Origin: an uncultured Roseburia sp.
Lineage (GTDB): Bacteria > Bacillota > Clostridia > Lachnospirales > Lachnospiraceae
Reading direction: 5' to 3'
NCBI GenBank assembly: GCA_900539115.1
Contig: UQAQ01000012.1
Location: 8,089 to 72,088 of the forward strand
DNA: 64,000 nucleotides
Part shown: positions 35,466 through 43,442 of the stretch, in pieces
Numbering within the stretch: position 1 is the first letter of the stretch
Layout of the letters: each line of letters begins with the position of its first letter
The notes under the pieces: model-generated
Told to the model about the DNA's origin: nothing
The model's input: only the letters and a program-made list of their open reading frames with translations
Database searches by the model: none
Translations under genes and position numbers: made by a program

Positions 35466-36167
35466 TTATACCGTAATAACCGTTCCGGTACATTTTCCAT
35501 TGACGCAATTGATAATGCTGTTTTCTTCATTTAATCCAAAAATGCACATCGGCATCTTGTTCTCATAGCACAATACCGCAGACGCCAGATCAATCACTCC
35601 TAATTTTTCATCAATAATCTTGTTGATCGGCAGGGTATCGTATTTTTTTGCCTCCGGATTGACATTCGGATCACTGTCATAAACACCATCAATGGATTTG
35701 GCAGCAAGAATCACATCCGCACCAATCTCGATGGCACGAAGTGCTGTCGCAGTATCGGTAGAAAAATACGGATGTCCGGTTCCTCCGGCAAGAAAAGCCA
35801 CCTGTCCCTTTTCAAATCCGGTTTCCACTTTATCCCGACTGAAAAGTTCCGTAAAGGCTCCACATACAAACGGTGTATACACCTGTGTCTTCATACCGAC
35901 ATATCGGCAGATTTCTGACATATACAGACAATTCATAACCGTTGCCAGCATTCCGATCTGGTCCGCCTGATTTCTCATAATCGTCTCACTGGTACGTCCA
36001 CGCCAGAAATTTCCACCACCGATCACGATAGCAACCTGACAGCCATCCTCTACCAATTCTTTAATCTGACCGGCAACCTGAATACATGTAGCCTCATCAA
36101 ATCCGGTTCCTTTGTCACCGGAAAGAGCTTCTCCGCTCAGTTTTAACAAAACTCGATTATATTTCAT
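35466..36167 (-). CDS. pyrH: UMP kinase
   Basis: 233 residues from the ATG at 36167 (GGAG six bases upstream; the longer frame lacks a site). LLKLSGEALSG binds phosphate, IVIGGGNFWRG and DQIGMLATVMNCL are family motifs, and GGTGHPYFSTDTATALRA ends the nucleotide site. The enzyme phosphorylates UMP to UDP and is a hexamer regulated by GTP and UTP. In most Firmicutes it follows tsf directly; here three genes (GGDEF, deacetylase, bactofilin) are inserted between. Confidence 0.97.
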   Translation of the reverse strand: MKYNRVLLKLSGEALSGDKGTGFDEATCIQVAGQIKELVEDGCQVAIVIGGGNFWRGRTSETIMRNQADQIGMLATVMNCLYMSEICRYVGMKTQVYTPFVCGAFTELFSRDKVETGFEKGQVAFLAGGTGHPYFSTDTATALRAIEIGADVILAAKSIDGVYDSDPNVNPEAKKYDTLPINKIIDEKLGVIDLASAVLCYENKMPMCIFGLNEENSIINCVNGKCTGTVITV

Positions 36168-36205
36168 AATAGTCTCCAATCCATACAATATATTTTTGTC
36201 CTAAT

Positions 36206-37108
36206 TTATTCAAAGAATGAATCCAGATCGACATCTGCATATTTCAATGAACAGAAGCCGTCCAAAACAGCACCGCTGTTGATCTGAATGGATTTTGCTA
36301 CTACATTTCCTTTCACTACTGCTGTAGAATCAATAACAACCGGACCATTTACATCGATATCACCTTTTACGGCACCTGCGATTACAACGGAGGAACTTGT
36401 GATAGATCCTACAATCACAGTCCCAACATCCACTTTTACGCTTCCACGGCTCTCCAGATTTCCTTCCAAACGTGGAGTATTTACATAAATTTCAGAAGCA
36501 AGGCTGTTTCCTGCCACGCGCCCTGTAATCGTCAATTTTCCCTGACATTCTACATCTCCTTCGATCACACCTTTTACTACAAGGGCTGTGTCGGATTTAA
36601 TACCACCACTGATCGTGGTTCCTTTTGTAATTACCGTTGTCTCTTCGGAATTAAATTCTTCTGTCTTTGTCTCTTCAAAATCACTCATTTTTCGTTCCTC
36701 CATACTATTTTTTTCTTCTATGATTTCTTCGTCTTCTTTTTCCGGTTCTTCCGGTTCTTCCAACTCAGTTTCCACCGGTTCTTCCACCTCAGTTTCCACC
36801 GGTTCTTCTTCTGGCTCCCGGAATCGGGAATCTTCCTGAAAAATGTTGCTCAATTCCTTCTGAATTTCTTTTTTCATATCTTCTTCATCAATCTGCATTT
36901 TCTCCGTCTCCGGTGTTTCTTCCACCTCAGCCGTCTCTTCTGCAGATTCTTCTGAAAATTCTGTCTCCGGTTCTGCCAACACTTCCATCTCTGCTTCCGG
37001 TACCTCTGTTTCTTCTGCATTCAGGTCATCGACTTTTTCTTCCAAAGAATCGCCAAGTTCATTTACAGACTGTACAATATCTTCTTTTAACTCTTTAAAA
37101 AAGCTCAT
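36206..37108 (-). CDS. Bactofilin-family polymer-forming protein with acidic N-terminal extension
   Basis: 300 residues. The C-terminal half (about 155-295) is a bactofilin beta-helix, with repeated turns such as IKSDTALVVKGVIEGDVECQ and ISGGIKSD. Bactofilins form nucleotide-free filaments that organise wall enzymes. The N-terminal about 140 residues are Glu/Pro-rich with repeats of EPVETE(V/L)EEP, absent from typical bactofilins. AGGAGG serves the ATG at 37108. A second equally good GGAGG (36697-36701) lies 8 bases before an in-frame ATG at 36688, which would give a 160-residue protein of normal bactofilin size. Both forms may be made, or the gene arose by fusion. The upstream deacetylase suggests a cell-wall role. 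Confidence 0.87.
   Translation of the reverse strand: MSFFKELKEDIVQSVNELGDSLEEKVDDLNAEETEVPEAEMEVLAEPETEFSEESAEETAEVEETPETEKMQIDEEDMKKEIQKELSNIFQEDSRFREPEEEPVETEVEEPVETELEEPEEPEKEDEEIIEEKNSMEERKMSDFEETKTEEFNSEETTVITKGTTISGGIKSDTALVVKGVIEGDVECQGKLTITGRVAGNSLASEIYVNTPRLEGNLESRGSVKVDVGTVIVGSITSSSVVIAGAVKGDIDVNGPVVIDSTAVVKGNVVAKSIQINSGAVLDGFCSLKYADVDLDSFFE
36686..36701 (-). promoter_or_regulatory. Internal ribosome-binding site and ATG within the bactofilin gene
   Basis: GGAGG (36697-36701 on the minus strand) is separated by 8 bases from ATG (36686-36688), in frame at codon 141. It is built from the codons of Glu-Glu and could be chance, but the downstream protein would start just where normal bactofilins start. 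Confidence 0.55.
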
Positions 37109-37137
37109 GCTATATCCTCCTGTTATTAATCTATCTC

Positions 37138-38013
37138 TTACGAATGATGAATGGAAATTGTATTTTCATCAATCGGAAGTATCTCATATCCATCGTTTAT
37201 CAATCGTTCCAATATCTTATCTAATGATTTTGCTGTCATCTTACGATCCGCAGAATCATACATCAAAACAATTGAAGTATCATATAAACCCACACCATTC
37301 ATAACACTATCAACCATCTTATTTACTGAAACATCATCCGTTGTATTGTTTGCCGCAATCACATTCCAATCAAAATACGAAGCTCCCTGTGCACTAAAAT
37401 AAACATCCAGGTCAGTCAGCGACAATTTTGCCGCCGCTTCTGTACTTCCTCCCGGAAAACGATAATACAATGGCTTAATTCCCGTCGCAGCGGTCAGGCA
37501 ATTCGATATTCTCTCATAATCTGCCTGAAAAGATTTCATGGATTGATATATTTCTTTATACTGGTGGGAATAAGAATGCATTCCCAGTGTATGGCCTTCT
37601 TTCACAATACGCTGATACATTTTTTTTGAAAAGGTATCGTCTCTGCCAATGGAAAAAAATGTTGCCTTCACTTGCCTCTTTTGAAGAATGTCCAATATTT
37701 TTTCTGTCTCTTTACTTGGTCCGTCGTCAAATGTAAGATACACTTTTTTACCGGTTCCTGCCTGAACTGCCCCACCGGTCGCCGGTTTCTCTTTTGCCTC
37801 AACGACATCACCAGAGCCGGAATCCTGCTGAGACACCTCTTCCGACAATAACGTATTCAATTTATTTTCCATCTGATTCACACGAATCAGGAGAAATATC
37901 GACATAATCAAAGGAAGTACCAGGCATATGATACAAACCACAACTATGATCTTTTTGATTCGTTTGATTCGTTTTTTGCGTTTGTTCTGATACTCTTGTG
38001 TACTTTCACTCAC
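37138..38013 (-). CDS. Membrane-anchored polysaccharide deacetylase (NodB homology)
   Basis: 291 residues from a GTG at 38013, chosen because GGAG lies 8 bases upstream; the frame can be extended to an ATG at 38031 that contains the ribosome site. A strongly basic start (KKRIKRIKK) precedes one transmembrane helix, then a linker and the NodB domain. Metal and catalytic residues are TFDDGPS (Asp96 and Asp97) and the HSYSH zinc pair (His146 and His150); YRFPGGS is the third motif. Such enzymes remove acetyl groups from peptidoglycan GlcNAc/MurNAc or exopolysaccharide on the outside. It starts 25 bases after the GGDEF gene and precedes the bactofilin, so the three form one unit. The substrate is unknown. 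Confidence 0.88.
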   Translation of the reverse strand: MSESTQEYQNKRKKRIKRIKKIIVVVCIICLVLPLIMSIFLLIRVNQMENKLNTLLSEEVSQQDSGSGDVVEAKEKPATGGAVQAGTGKKVYLTFDDGPSKETEKILDILQKRQVKATFFSIGRDDTFSKKMYQRIVKEGHTLGMHSYSHQYKEIYQSMKSFQADYERISNCLTAATGIKPLYYRFPGGSTEAAAKLSLTDLDVYFSAQGASYFDWNVIAANNTTDDVSVNKMVDSVMNGVGLYDTSIVLMYDSADRKMTAKSLDKILERLINDGYEILPIDENTISIHHS

Positions 38014-38037
38014 AACATTTTCTCCTTTCAAGCTTCT

Positions 38038-39963
38038 TTAGCTTTCTTCTTTTCGCAAAACCGTCTCTACAAACTTTTCCTTCTTTTCTCTTTTTTCCTG
38101 ATATAGCCTTGCATCACTTTCAACCACAGCTTCTTCTAATGTCATATCATGAATACCGGAAATAATACAATATCCGCAACTCGACCACACATTATATGGC
38201 AGCTGGCTCGTATGATTAAATTCTGCAAGATATTCATGAAAACGTCGCAAAAACTCTTCTGCTTCTTCCTGTTCGTAATCCAGACCAAAAGCGGAAAATT
38301 CATCTCCTCCGATACGGGCGCACATAGTGCCCTCCGAAGCTGCGTATTCCATCGCATTGGCAATCGTCTTCAAAGCAAGATCTCCCTGCGCATGTCCAAA
38401 CTGGTCGTTCACAATCTTTAAATTGTCCATGTCAATAGAAAAAACCACCATGCTTTTGTGTGTCTCAATGCTCTTATTATACATTTCTCTTGTTGCATTT
38501 TCATATCCTCGCCGGTTCAAAAGCCCGGTCAAAGCATCATGAATATATAAATTATTTAATTCTTCCAAAAGAGCATGTGTTTTCTGCTTCAATCGCAGAT
38601 TTTCCAAAGCATTTCCAAGAATCGCGATCCAGCTGTGGAATGTCTGCTCGCAGCTATGCTCTCCCTGATAACTAATGGCAAAGTAGCCGAATGTATCCTG
38701 CAGATTATGCAGCGGGAAGAAATAGTAAACCATTGGTTCCTGTGTCGTCGCTTCTTTCGGCAAAAGTTCTGTTGTATCAAAACATGCCGTATCAATCACA
38801 CGACGGTTCAGTACACTGCCAATCGCTTTCATTTGCGGCGGATATCCCGGTTTTTTCGAACAATATTTCGGATAAACCTTACCGCGTCCTTCCCCAAGAC
38901 AAATGAAGAAATGCTCTACAAAATTATCCTCTGTCTCCAACAGTCGAACATGTTCTACCAGATTTTCTGCACTTGCCACGTCAGACATTTCTACAAACAT
39001 GTATGTATTGTTTTGAACAAGTTCCAAAAGTTTCTCATGTTCCTGGCTTTGACGAACCCGTTTTTTCAACATCGCCCGAATATCCATACCCTCACATCCA
39101 CAGGAATTTCGAATAGCAATCTTTGTCTCCACTTTCTGCTCTTTCGGAACTTCTTCCCCATTCATCATCTTTTCCAATGATTCAAAGGCTTTCTGGCTCA
39201 TTTTTTCTACCTGCATTTTCACTGTTGTGATCGGTGGCATGTTAATCGTGGATTCCCAGATATCATCATATCCGGTTACCGCAATGTCATCCGGGACCAT
39301 AATCCCCATGCTGATCAATTCATTACATACCGCTAATGCCATATAATCATTAGCACACATAATTGCCTGTGGACGTTCTTTCAGATCAAAAGCAAAATAT
39401 CTGGCCGCCAGTTTTGCCCGGTCGCGCCAAAAATTTCCATAATAAACCATGTTTTCATCATACGGAATATTTCTGCTTTTCAATCCCTGTTTATATTCAT
39501 TTAATCGTTCCATAGCATCCGGGTGATCTTTCGGACCACTTAAAAATGCGATTTTCTCAAATCCATGTACATCTACAAAATGTTGTACCAGATTGCGGAT
39601 CGCCCCATCGTTCTTTGACAAAACACAAGGATAATCTTCCCAAGGACGACGAAGTGTGATAACCGGCACCTTTGTTCTCTCTTTTATATATTGGAACATT
39701 TGTCTGACCGCGTCTTTATTTTGAAACGTGTCATGGCAGATGATAAAACCATCAAAATTCTCATAGGGGATCAAATTAATGATATTTGCCTCTCCGCGTC
39801 CATTTTTCGTATCTACACCATAAGTTAAGAAAAAGGAAAAATACGCAAGATTATACCCTTTTACACGTGCATTGGATGTCAACACACGACAAACCTGCTC
39901 CTGATAATGATCTGCCACATCACACAAAATCACACAAATATTTTTTCTTCCGTTATTAAACAT
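38038..39963 (-). CDS. Diguanylate cyclase with LacI-type periplasmic-binding-fold sensor
   Basis: 641 residues from the ATG at 39963; an upstream ATG at 40014 sits at the predicted transcription start and has no ribosome site. Residues about 1-300 resemble the effector domain of LacI/GalR proteins (VITLRRPWEDYPCV, IAFLSGPKDHPDA, AIMCANDYMALAVCNEL, VTGYDDIWESTINMPP) but no DNA-binding headpiece or signal peptide is present, so the sensor is cytoplasmic. A middle part of about 170 residues may be GAF-like. The GGDEF domain has DALTGLLNRRGY and the active-site RIGGDEF near residue 554. The I-site position before it reads SEGT instead of RxxD, so product inhibition is unlikely. It makes cyclic di-GMP from GTP. 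It has its own strong promoter just after the tsf terminator. Confidence 0.9.
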   Translation of the reverse strand: MFNNGRKNICVILCDVADHYQEQVCRVLTSNARVKGYNLAYFSFFLTYGVDTKNGRGEANIINLIPYENFDGFIICHDTFQNKDAVRQMFQYIKERTKVPVITLRRPWEDYPCVLSKNDGAIRNLVQHFVDVHGFEKIAFLSGPKDHPDAMERLNEYKQGLKSRNIPYDENMVYYGNFWRDRAKLAARYFAFDLKERPQAIMCANDYMALAVCNELISMGIMVPDDIAVTGYDDIWESTINMPPITTVKMQVEKMSQKAFESLEKMMNGEEVPKEQKVETKIAIRNSCGCEGMDIRAMLKKRVRQSQEHEKLLELVQNNTYMFVEMSDVASAENLVEHVRLLETEDNFVEHFFICLGEGRGKVYPKYCSKKPGYPPQMKAIGSVLNRRVIDTACFDTTELLPKEATTQEPMVYYFFPLHNLQDTFGYFAISYQGEHSCEQTFHSWIAILGNALENLRLKQKTHALLEELNNLYIHDALTGLLNRRGYENATREMYNKSIETHKSMVVFSIDMDNLKIVNDQFGHAQGDLALKTIANAMEYAASEGTMCARIGGDEFSAFGLDYEQEEAEEFLRRFHEYLAEFNHTSQLPYNVWSSCGYCIISGIHDMTLEEAVVESDARLYQEKREKKEKFVETVLRKEES

Positions 39964-40018
39964 TATTGAATCACCCTCAATACCAATCGTTTTTTCGTAA
40001 GCATACATATACATTTCT

Positions 40019-40047
40019 ATTATACATGATTTTTACGGAAATGCCAA
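40019..40047 (-). promoter_or_regulatory. Promoter of the GGDEF-deacetylase-bactofilin-pyrH unit
   Basis: On the minus strand TTGGCA (40042-40047) and TATAAT (40019-40024) are 17 bases apart. Transcription would start near 40012, which excludes the ATG at 40014 as the GGDEF start. Confidence 0.78.
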
Positions 40048-40069
40048 CATAAATTTTACTTTCCATAGC

Positions 40070-40114
40070 AAAAAGCCATTGACTACTGCAATCTGCAGTC
40101 TGTCAATGGCTTTT
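40070..40114 (-). terminator. Rho-independent terminator of rpsB-tsf
   Basis: AAAAGCCATTGAC and GTCAATGGCTTTT form a 13-bp perfect stem with an 18-base loop, followed by T-runs on both strands. It lies 31 bases after the tsf stop codon and separates rpsB-tsf from the GGDEF unit. Confidence 0.88.
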
Positions 40115-40144
40115 GTTAGTTTATAGAATATTTCCCCCGGAAAA

Positions 40145-41077
40145 TTATTTTAACTGGGAAGCAACTTCTGCTGCGAAGTCTTCGTTTTTCTTTTCAAGGC
40201 CTTCTCCGGTCTCAAAACGCACGAACTGTTTCAATGTGATATTGCAGCCATTTTCTTTTGCTACCATATCTACATATTTTGCAACAGATTCTTTGTTCTC
40301 TGCCTTAACATAAAGCTGCTCTGTCAAGCATACTTCTTTCAATTCTTTGTTAAGACGTCCGAGGATCATCTTCTCAATGATCTCGTCTGGTTTACCAGCA
40401 TTCTTAGGATCGTTTTTCGCCTGAGCCAAAAGAACTTCTTTCTCTTTCTCTTTGTATTCATCAGATACATCTGCAGAAGAAAGATATTTTGGATTCATAG
40501 CAGCAACCTGCATAGCAACGTTCTTCAAGCATTCAACAACAGCGTCACTTGTACTATCCGTCTCAGCAGCAACCAATACACCGATTTTTCCACCTGCGTG
40601 AATATAATCAACAACGATTCCATTGTCACAGGAAACTTTTTCAAAACGGCGGATATTCATGTTCTCACCGATTGTAGCGATCATAGAAGCCAATTCTTCA
40701 TTTACAGTCTTGCTTGTATCAGCAGCCCATGCCTCATTCAGAAATGCTTCAATATCAGCAGCATCTGTATCGATTGCCTGCGCAGCTACCGCTTCTACAA
40801 ATGCCTGGAATTTTTCATTCTTAGCAACAAAGTCTGTCTCGCTGTTTACTTCTACGATAGAAGCTTTTTTCTTATCAGCACTGATATTTGTCTTAACAAT
40901 ACCTTCTGCAGCAATTCTTCCTGCTTTTTTCTCAGCTTTTGCCAATCCGTTTTCACGAAGATAGTCAACTGCTTTATCCATATCGCCGTCTGTTTCTGTA
41001 AGAGCTTTCTTACAATCCATCATTCCGGCGCCTGTCATCTCTCTTAACTCTTTTACCATTGATGCTGAAATAGCCAT
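40145..41077 (-). CDS. tsf: Translation elongation factor Ts
   Basis: 310 residues. The N-terminal UBA-like part has MVKELREMTGAGMMDCKKAL, the EF-Tu-interacting signature follows as VEVNSETDFVAKNEKFQ, and two core subdomains with VAMQVAAMNPKYL complete it. EF-Ts recycles EF-Tu-GDP to EF-Tu-GTP. A good ribosome site precedes the ATG. It follows rpsB by 25 bases, the near-universal rpsB-tsf pair. Confidence 0.98.
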   Translation of the reverse strand: MAISASMVKELREMTGAGMMDCKKALTETDGDMDKAVDYLRENGLAKAEKKAGRIAAEGIVKTNISADKKKASIVEVNSETDFVAKNEKFQAFVEAVAAQAIDTDAADIEAFLNEAWAADTSKTVNEELASMIATIGENMNIRRFEKVSCDNGIVVDYIHAGGKIGVLVAAETDSTSDAVVECLKNVAMQVAAMNPKYLSSADVSDEYKEKEKEVLLAQAKNDPKNAGKPDEIIEKMILGRLNKELKEVCLTEQLYVKAENKESVAKYVDMVAKENGCNITLKQFVRFETGEGLEKKNEDFAAEVASQLK

Positions 41078-41102
41078 TTTCTTGTCTTCCTTTCTTTCTT
41101 GA

Positions 41103-41831
41103 TTATTCTTCCGCTGCTTCTTCTGTAACGTCAGCTTCTACAAATGTCTCGCCCTGTTTTGCTTCGATTACTGCATCTGCCATCTTAGAAACGATCAGTT
41201 TTACAGCACGGATGGCATCGTCGTTACCAGGAATTACATAATCCAACTCTTCCGGATCACAGTTTGTATCAACGATACCGATCAATGGAATACCAAGAAT
41301 GTGAGCTTCCTGGATACAGATTCTTTCTTTCTTAGGGTCTACAACAAAGATTGCGTCCGGAATCCCTTTCATATCTTTGATACCACCAAGGTTTTTCTCC
41401 AATTTAGCCCATTCTTTTTTCAAGTTGATAACTTCTTTTTTAGGAAGCACATCAAAAGTTCCGTCTTCTGACATCTTTTCGATTGCTTTCAGACGTTTGA
41501 TACGTGTCTGGATTGTCTTGAAGTTTGTAAGCATACCTCCAAGCCATCTTTCGTTTACATAGTACATACCGCAGCGCTCAGCTTCTGTCTTGATCGACTC
41601 CTGTGCCTGTTTCTTTGTACCAACAAAAAGAATGTTTCCGCCATCTGCTGCGATGTCTTTGATCGCATTGTAAGCTTCATCTACTTTACCTACAGATTTC
41701 TGAAGGTCAATGATATAAATACCATTTCTCTCTGTGTAGATGTACTCTGCCATTTTAGGGTTCCATCTTCTTGTCTGATGTCCGAAATGAACACCTGCCT
41801 CTAATAACTGTTTCATTGAAATAACACTCAT
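41103..41831 (-). CDS. rpsB: 30S ribosomal protein S2
   Basis: 242 residues from the ATG at 41831. The frame opens to 41921, but only this ATG gives the family start MSVISMKQLLEAGVHFGHQ. Other motifs are RRWNPKMAEYIY, FVGTKKQAQESI, ERWLGGMLTNF and PLIGIVDTNCDPE. S2 binds the back of the 30S head near bS1. It has its own promoter just after the flagellar operon. Confidence 0.98.
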   Translation of the reverse strand: MSVISMKQLLEAGVHFGHQTRRWNPKMAEYIYTERNGIYIIDLQKSVGKVDEAYNAIKDIAADGGNILFVGTKKQAQESIKTEAERCGMYYVNERWLGGMLTNFKTIQTRIKRLKAIEKMSEDGTFDVLPKKEVINLKKEWAKLEKNLGGIKDMKGIPDAIFVVDPKKERICIQEAHILGIPLIGIVDTNCDPEELDYVIPGNDDAIRAVKLIVSKMADAVIEAKQGETFVEADVTEEAAEE

Positions 41832-41942
41832 TTTTCTTACCTCCATATGGTTTTTTCTTCCGATGACTTCTTCTTTCAGAAAAACCGCATTGAATGCAGC
41901 ACCTTTTCTAAAATCCGTCAACGTGTTTTTTCAATCCGATTT

Positions 41943-41971
41943 ATTTTATCATATAAAATCAGAAAAAGCAA
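41943..41971 (-). promoter_or_regulatory. Putative rpsB promoter overlapping a weak terminator
   Basis: On the minus strand TTGCTT (41966-41971) and TAAAAT (41943-41948) are 17 bases apart. The TTGCTT box is also the second arm of a weak 6-bp AAGCAA/TTGCTT hairpin followed by Ts that could end the flagellar operon. The leader of about 100 bases before rpsB contains a small GCATT/AATGC hairpin with a T-run (near 41885-41905), possibly a regulatory leader. Confidence 0.5.
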
Positions 41972-41974
41972 GTC

Positions 41975-42490
41975 CTAATTTTGCTTTGTTATGATTTTGG
42001 CGATGGTTCTGTAATCTGCGTCTTTCGGAATATCATATTTCCCGCTTCTCACATACTTTGCATAGCCGTTTTTCTCAAGATACGCATCAAACTCATCCGC
42101 ATCTTTCACAAGTCCCTGTTCTTCCAGATCTCTTGCTACACTACTGGACAAAAGCCCTTCTCGTACCACAAAACTCTGTTTATTCTTATGATATGCCGAT
42201 GCGGATGTGATATCTTTGGAACTATTTTCTACTTTTTGTTTTTCCGCCTTCTTTTTGGAATCTTCTTTCTGTGTTGTACTGACCGCACTTTCCGTCACCG
42301 GTGCCGGCGTAATCTCCGGTAGGATCTGTTCCACGGAAGAAGTCTCTTCCTTTGGAAATACCATTCCAATTTTTTTGGCTTCTTTGATCAAATCACTGTG
42401 ATCGTTCTCTTTTCGATAATTTGTACATAAAAGAATGGCTGTGACAATCATGCCCACACCCAGTCCTCTCAAAAACCATTTACTTTTCAC
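41975..42490 (-). CDS. MltG/YceG N-terminal-like membrane protein without catalytic domain
   Basis: 171 residues from a GTG at 42490, with GGAGG 6 bases upstream. One transmembrane helix lies at residues 6-22, then a Ser/Thr/Glu/Lys-rich linker. A C-terminal module (about 108-170) reads FVVREGLLSSSVARDLEEQG, LVKDADEFDAYLEKNGYAK and GKYDIPKDADYRTIAKII. That pattern matches the LysM-like N-terminal part of the endolytic transglycosylase MltG, but the catalytic domain that should follow is absent. It is the last gene of the flagellar operon, 12 bases after the DUF6115/SwrB-like gene. The function is unknown; it may bind glycan or regulate a wall enzyme. Confidence 0.68.
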   Translation of the reverse strand: MKSKWFLRGLGVGMIVTAILLCTNYRKENDHSDLIKEAKKIGMVFPKEETSSVEQILPEITPAPVTESAVSTTQKEDSKKKAEKQKVENSSKDITSASAYHKNKQSFVVREGLLSSSVARDLEEQGLVKDADEFDAYLEKNGYAKYVRSGKYDIPKDADYRTIAKIITKQN

Positions 42491-42502
42491 AAGTATCCTC
42501 CT

Positions 42503-43102
42503 TTACTTCCCACCATACAAGGAAACGATAAGCTGCACCTCGCCCTGACCGACATGAAGCATTTTGGAAATCTCTAAGATACTCTTTCCCTGCTTATACA
42601 AGGCAAGCATCTGTGCATTGAGATCATTTTTCTCATCTTTGGAATTTTCCGGCTTTTTATCTGCTTTCTTTTCTTTTTCCGACATTTTTTTCTGTACAGT
42701 TTCTTTCTTTTTTTCAATTCCCGCAGCCTGTGTTTCCTTCTTCTTATTTGTATGGTTCAAATGCTCTTTTAACTGTTCTTCTTTATCAGACAACATCTGA
42801 TACATAAAAACCACTTCCTGATGATTTTGGTCAATCTTTTCCAAAATTTGGGAGGAAAATTCATCGAATTCCATGATTTTTTCATTGCTTTTCCGGTTCA
42901 GATATTCTTCTGTTTCCGAAATCGTCTGTTCTTTTTTTTCCTCCAGATAATCTGACATTTCTCTTCTTAACTGTTCTTTCGTTTCATTCGGCACATCCAC
43001 ATGGCTAATTTGCTCTGTCTTTGCGTTATTTCCCACAAAAAAACTGATGCAGACTGCCAAAAAACCTATGATAAGTACTATGATTTCTATCGCTGTCAAC
43101 AT
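42503..43102 (-). CDS. DUF6115/SwrB-like coiled-coil membrane protein
   Basis: 199 residues. One N-terminal transmembrane helix (about 4-23) is followed by a long Lys/Glu-rich coiled coil to about residue 150. A short conserved C-terminal module, MLALYKQGKSILEISKMLHV, resembles a helix-turn-helix tip and is typical of DUF6115. In Bacillus the gene after sigD is swrB, which has the same build (N-terminal anchor, coiled coil, C-terminal helix) and promotes assembly of the FliF/FliG/FliP base. The position before rpsB and the architecture make it the likely counterpart. This is inference, since sequence identity is not obvious. Confidence 0.7.
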   Translation of the reverse strand: MLTAIEIIVLIIGFLAVCISFFVGNNAKTEQISHVDVPNETKEQLRREMSDYLEEKKEQTISETEEYLNRKSNEKIMEFDEFSSQILEKIDQNHQEVVFMYQMLSDKEEQLKEHLNHTNKKKETQAAGIEKKKETVQKKMSEKEKKADKKPENSKDEKNDLNAQMLALYKQGKSILEISKMLHVGQGEVQLIVSLYGGK

Positions 43103-43118
43103 TTTATTTCTCCTGTTT

Positions 43119-43424
43119 TTATATTGTTACATCAAAGCTGCTTCCCGGCATCTTTTTGTCTTCTTTCGGCGCCTCTTCTTTCTTGCGTTTTTTCTTTCGA
43201 TTTTGGCGGTATCCGGAATTTCCGGATTCACCGAGGTCAAAATTCATCTTTTCACCTTTTTTTGCCTCCACCGTACGATGCTGATTCTCCACGATTTCTT
43301 TTTCCAGTATCGTCGCACCGCTGTCTGCCATATGCTGAATCTGGTGTTGTTCTCTTCCGGCTATCGTGGATGCTTCAACTGACCGCGAAGGCAGAGTCAC
43401 TAAATCAATGGAATTAATAGGCAT
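43119..43424 (-). CDS. Uncharacterised small hydrophilic protein of the flagellar operon
   Basis: 101 residues with a good ribosome site (GGAGA, 4-5 bases before ATG) and tight spacing on both sides (16 and 18 bases), so it is a real gene. No transmembrane segment. The N-terminal half (PINSIDLVTLPSRSVEAS) may be folded. The C-terminal half is strongly basic (RKKKRKKEEAPKEDKK). No domain was recognised. Its place between fapA and the SwrB-like gene suggests a flagellar or cell-surface role. Confidence 0.75.
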   Translation of the reverse strand: MPINSIDLVTLPSRSVEASTIAGREQHQIQHMADSGATILEKEIVENQHRTVEAKKGEKMNFDLGESGNSGYRQNRKKKRKKEEAPKEDKKMPGSSFDVTI

Positions 43425-43442
43425 ATGACATTCTCCTTTCCT

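Noticed and set aside
36720..36820. Short direct repeats
   Set aside because: They encode the EPVETE repeats of the bactofilin extension.
41832..41921. N-terminal extension of rpsB
   Set aside because: The ATG at 41831 gives the conserved S2 start; the extension is leader sequence.
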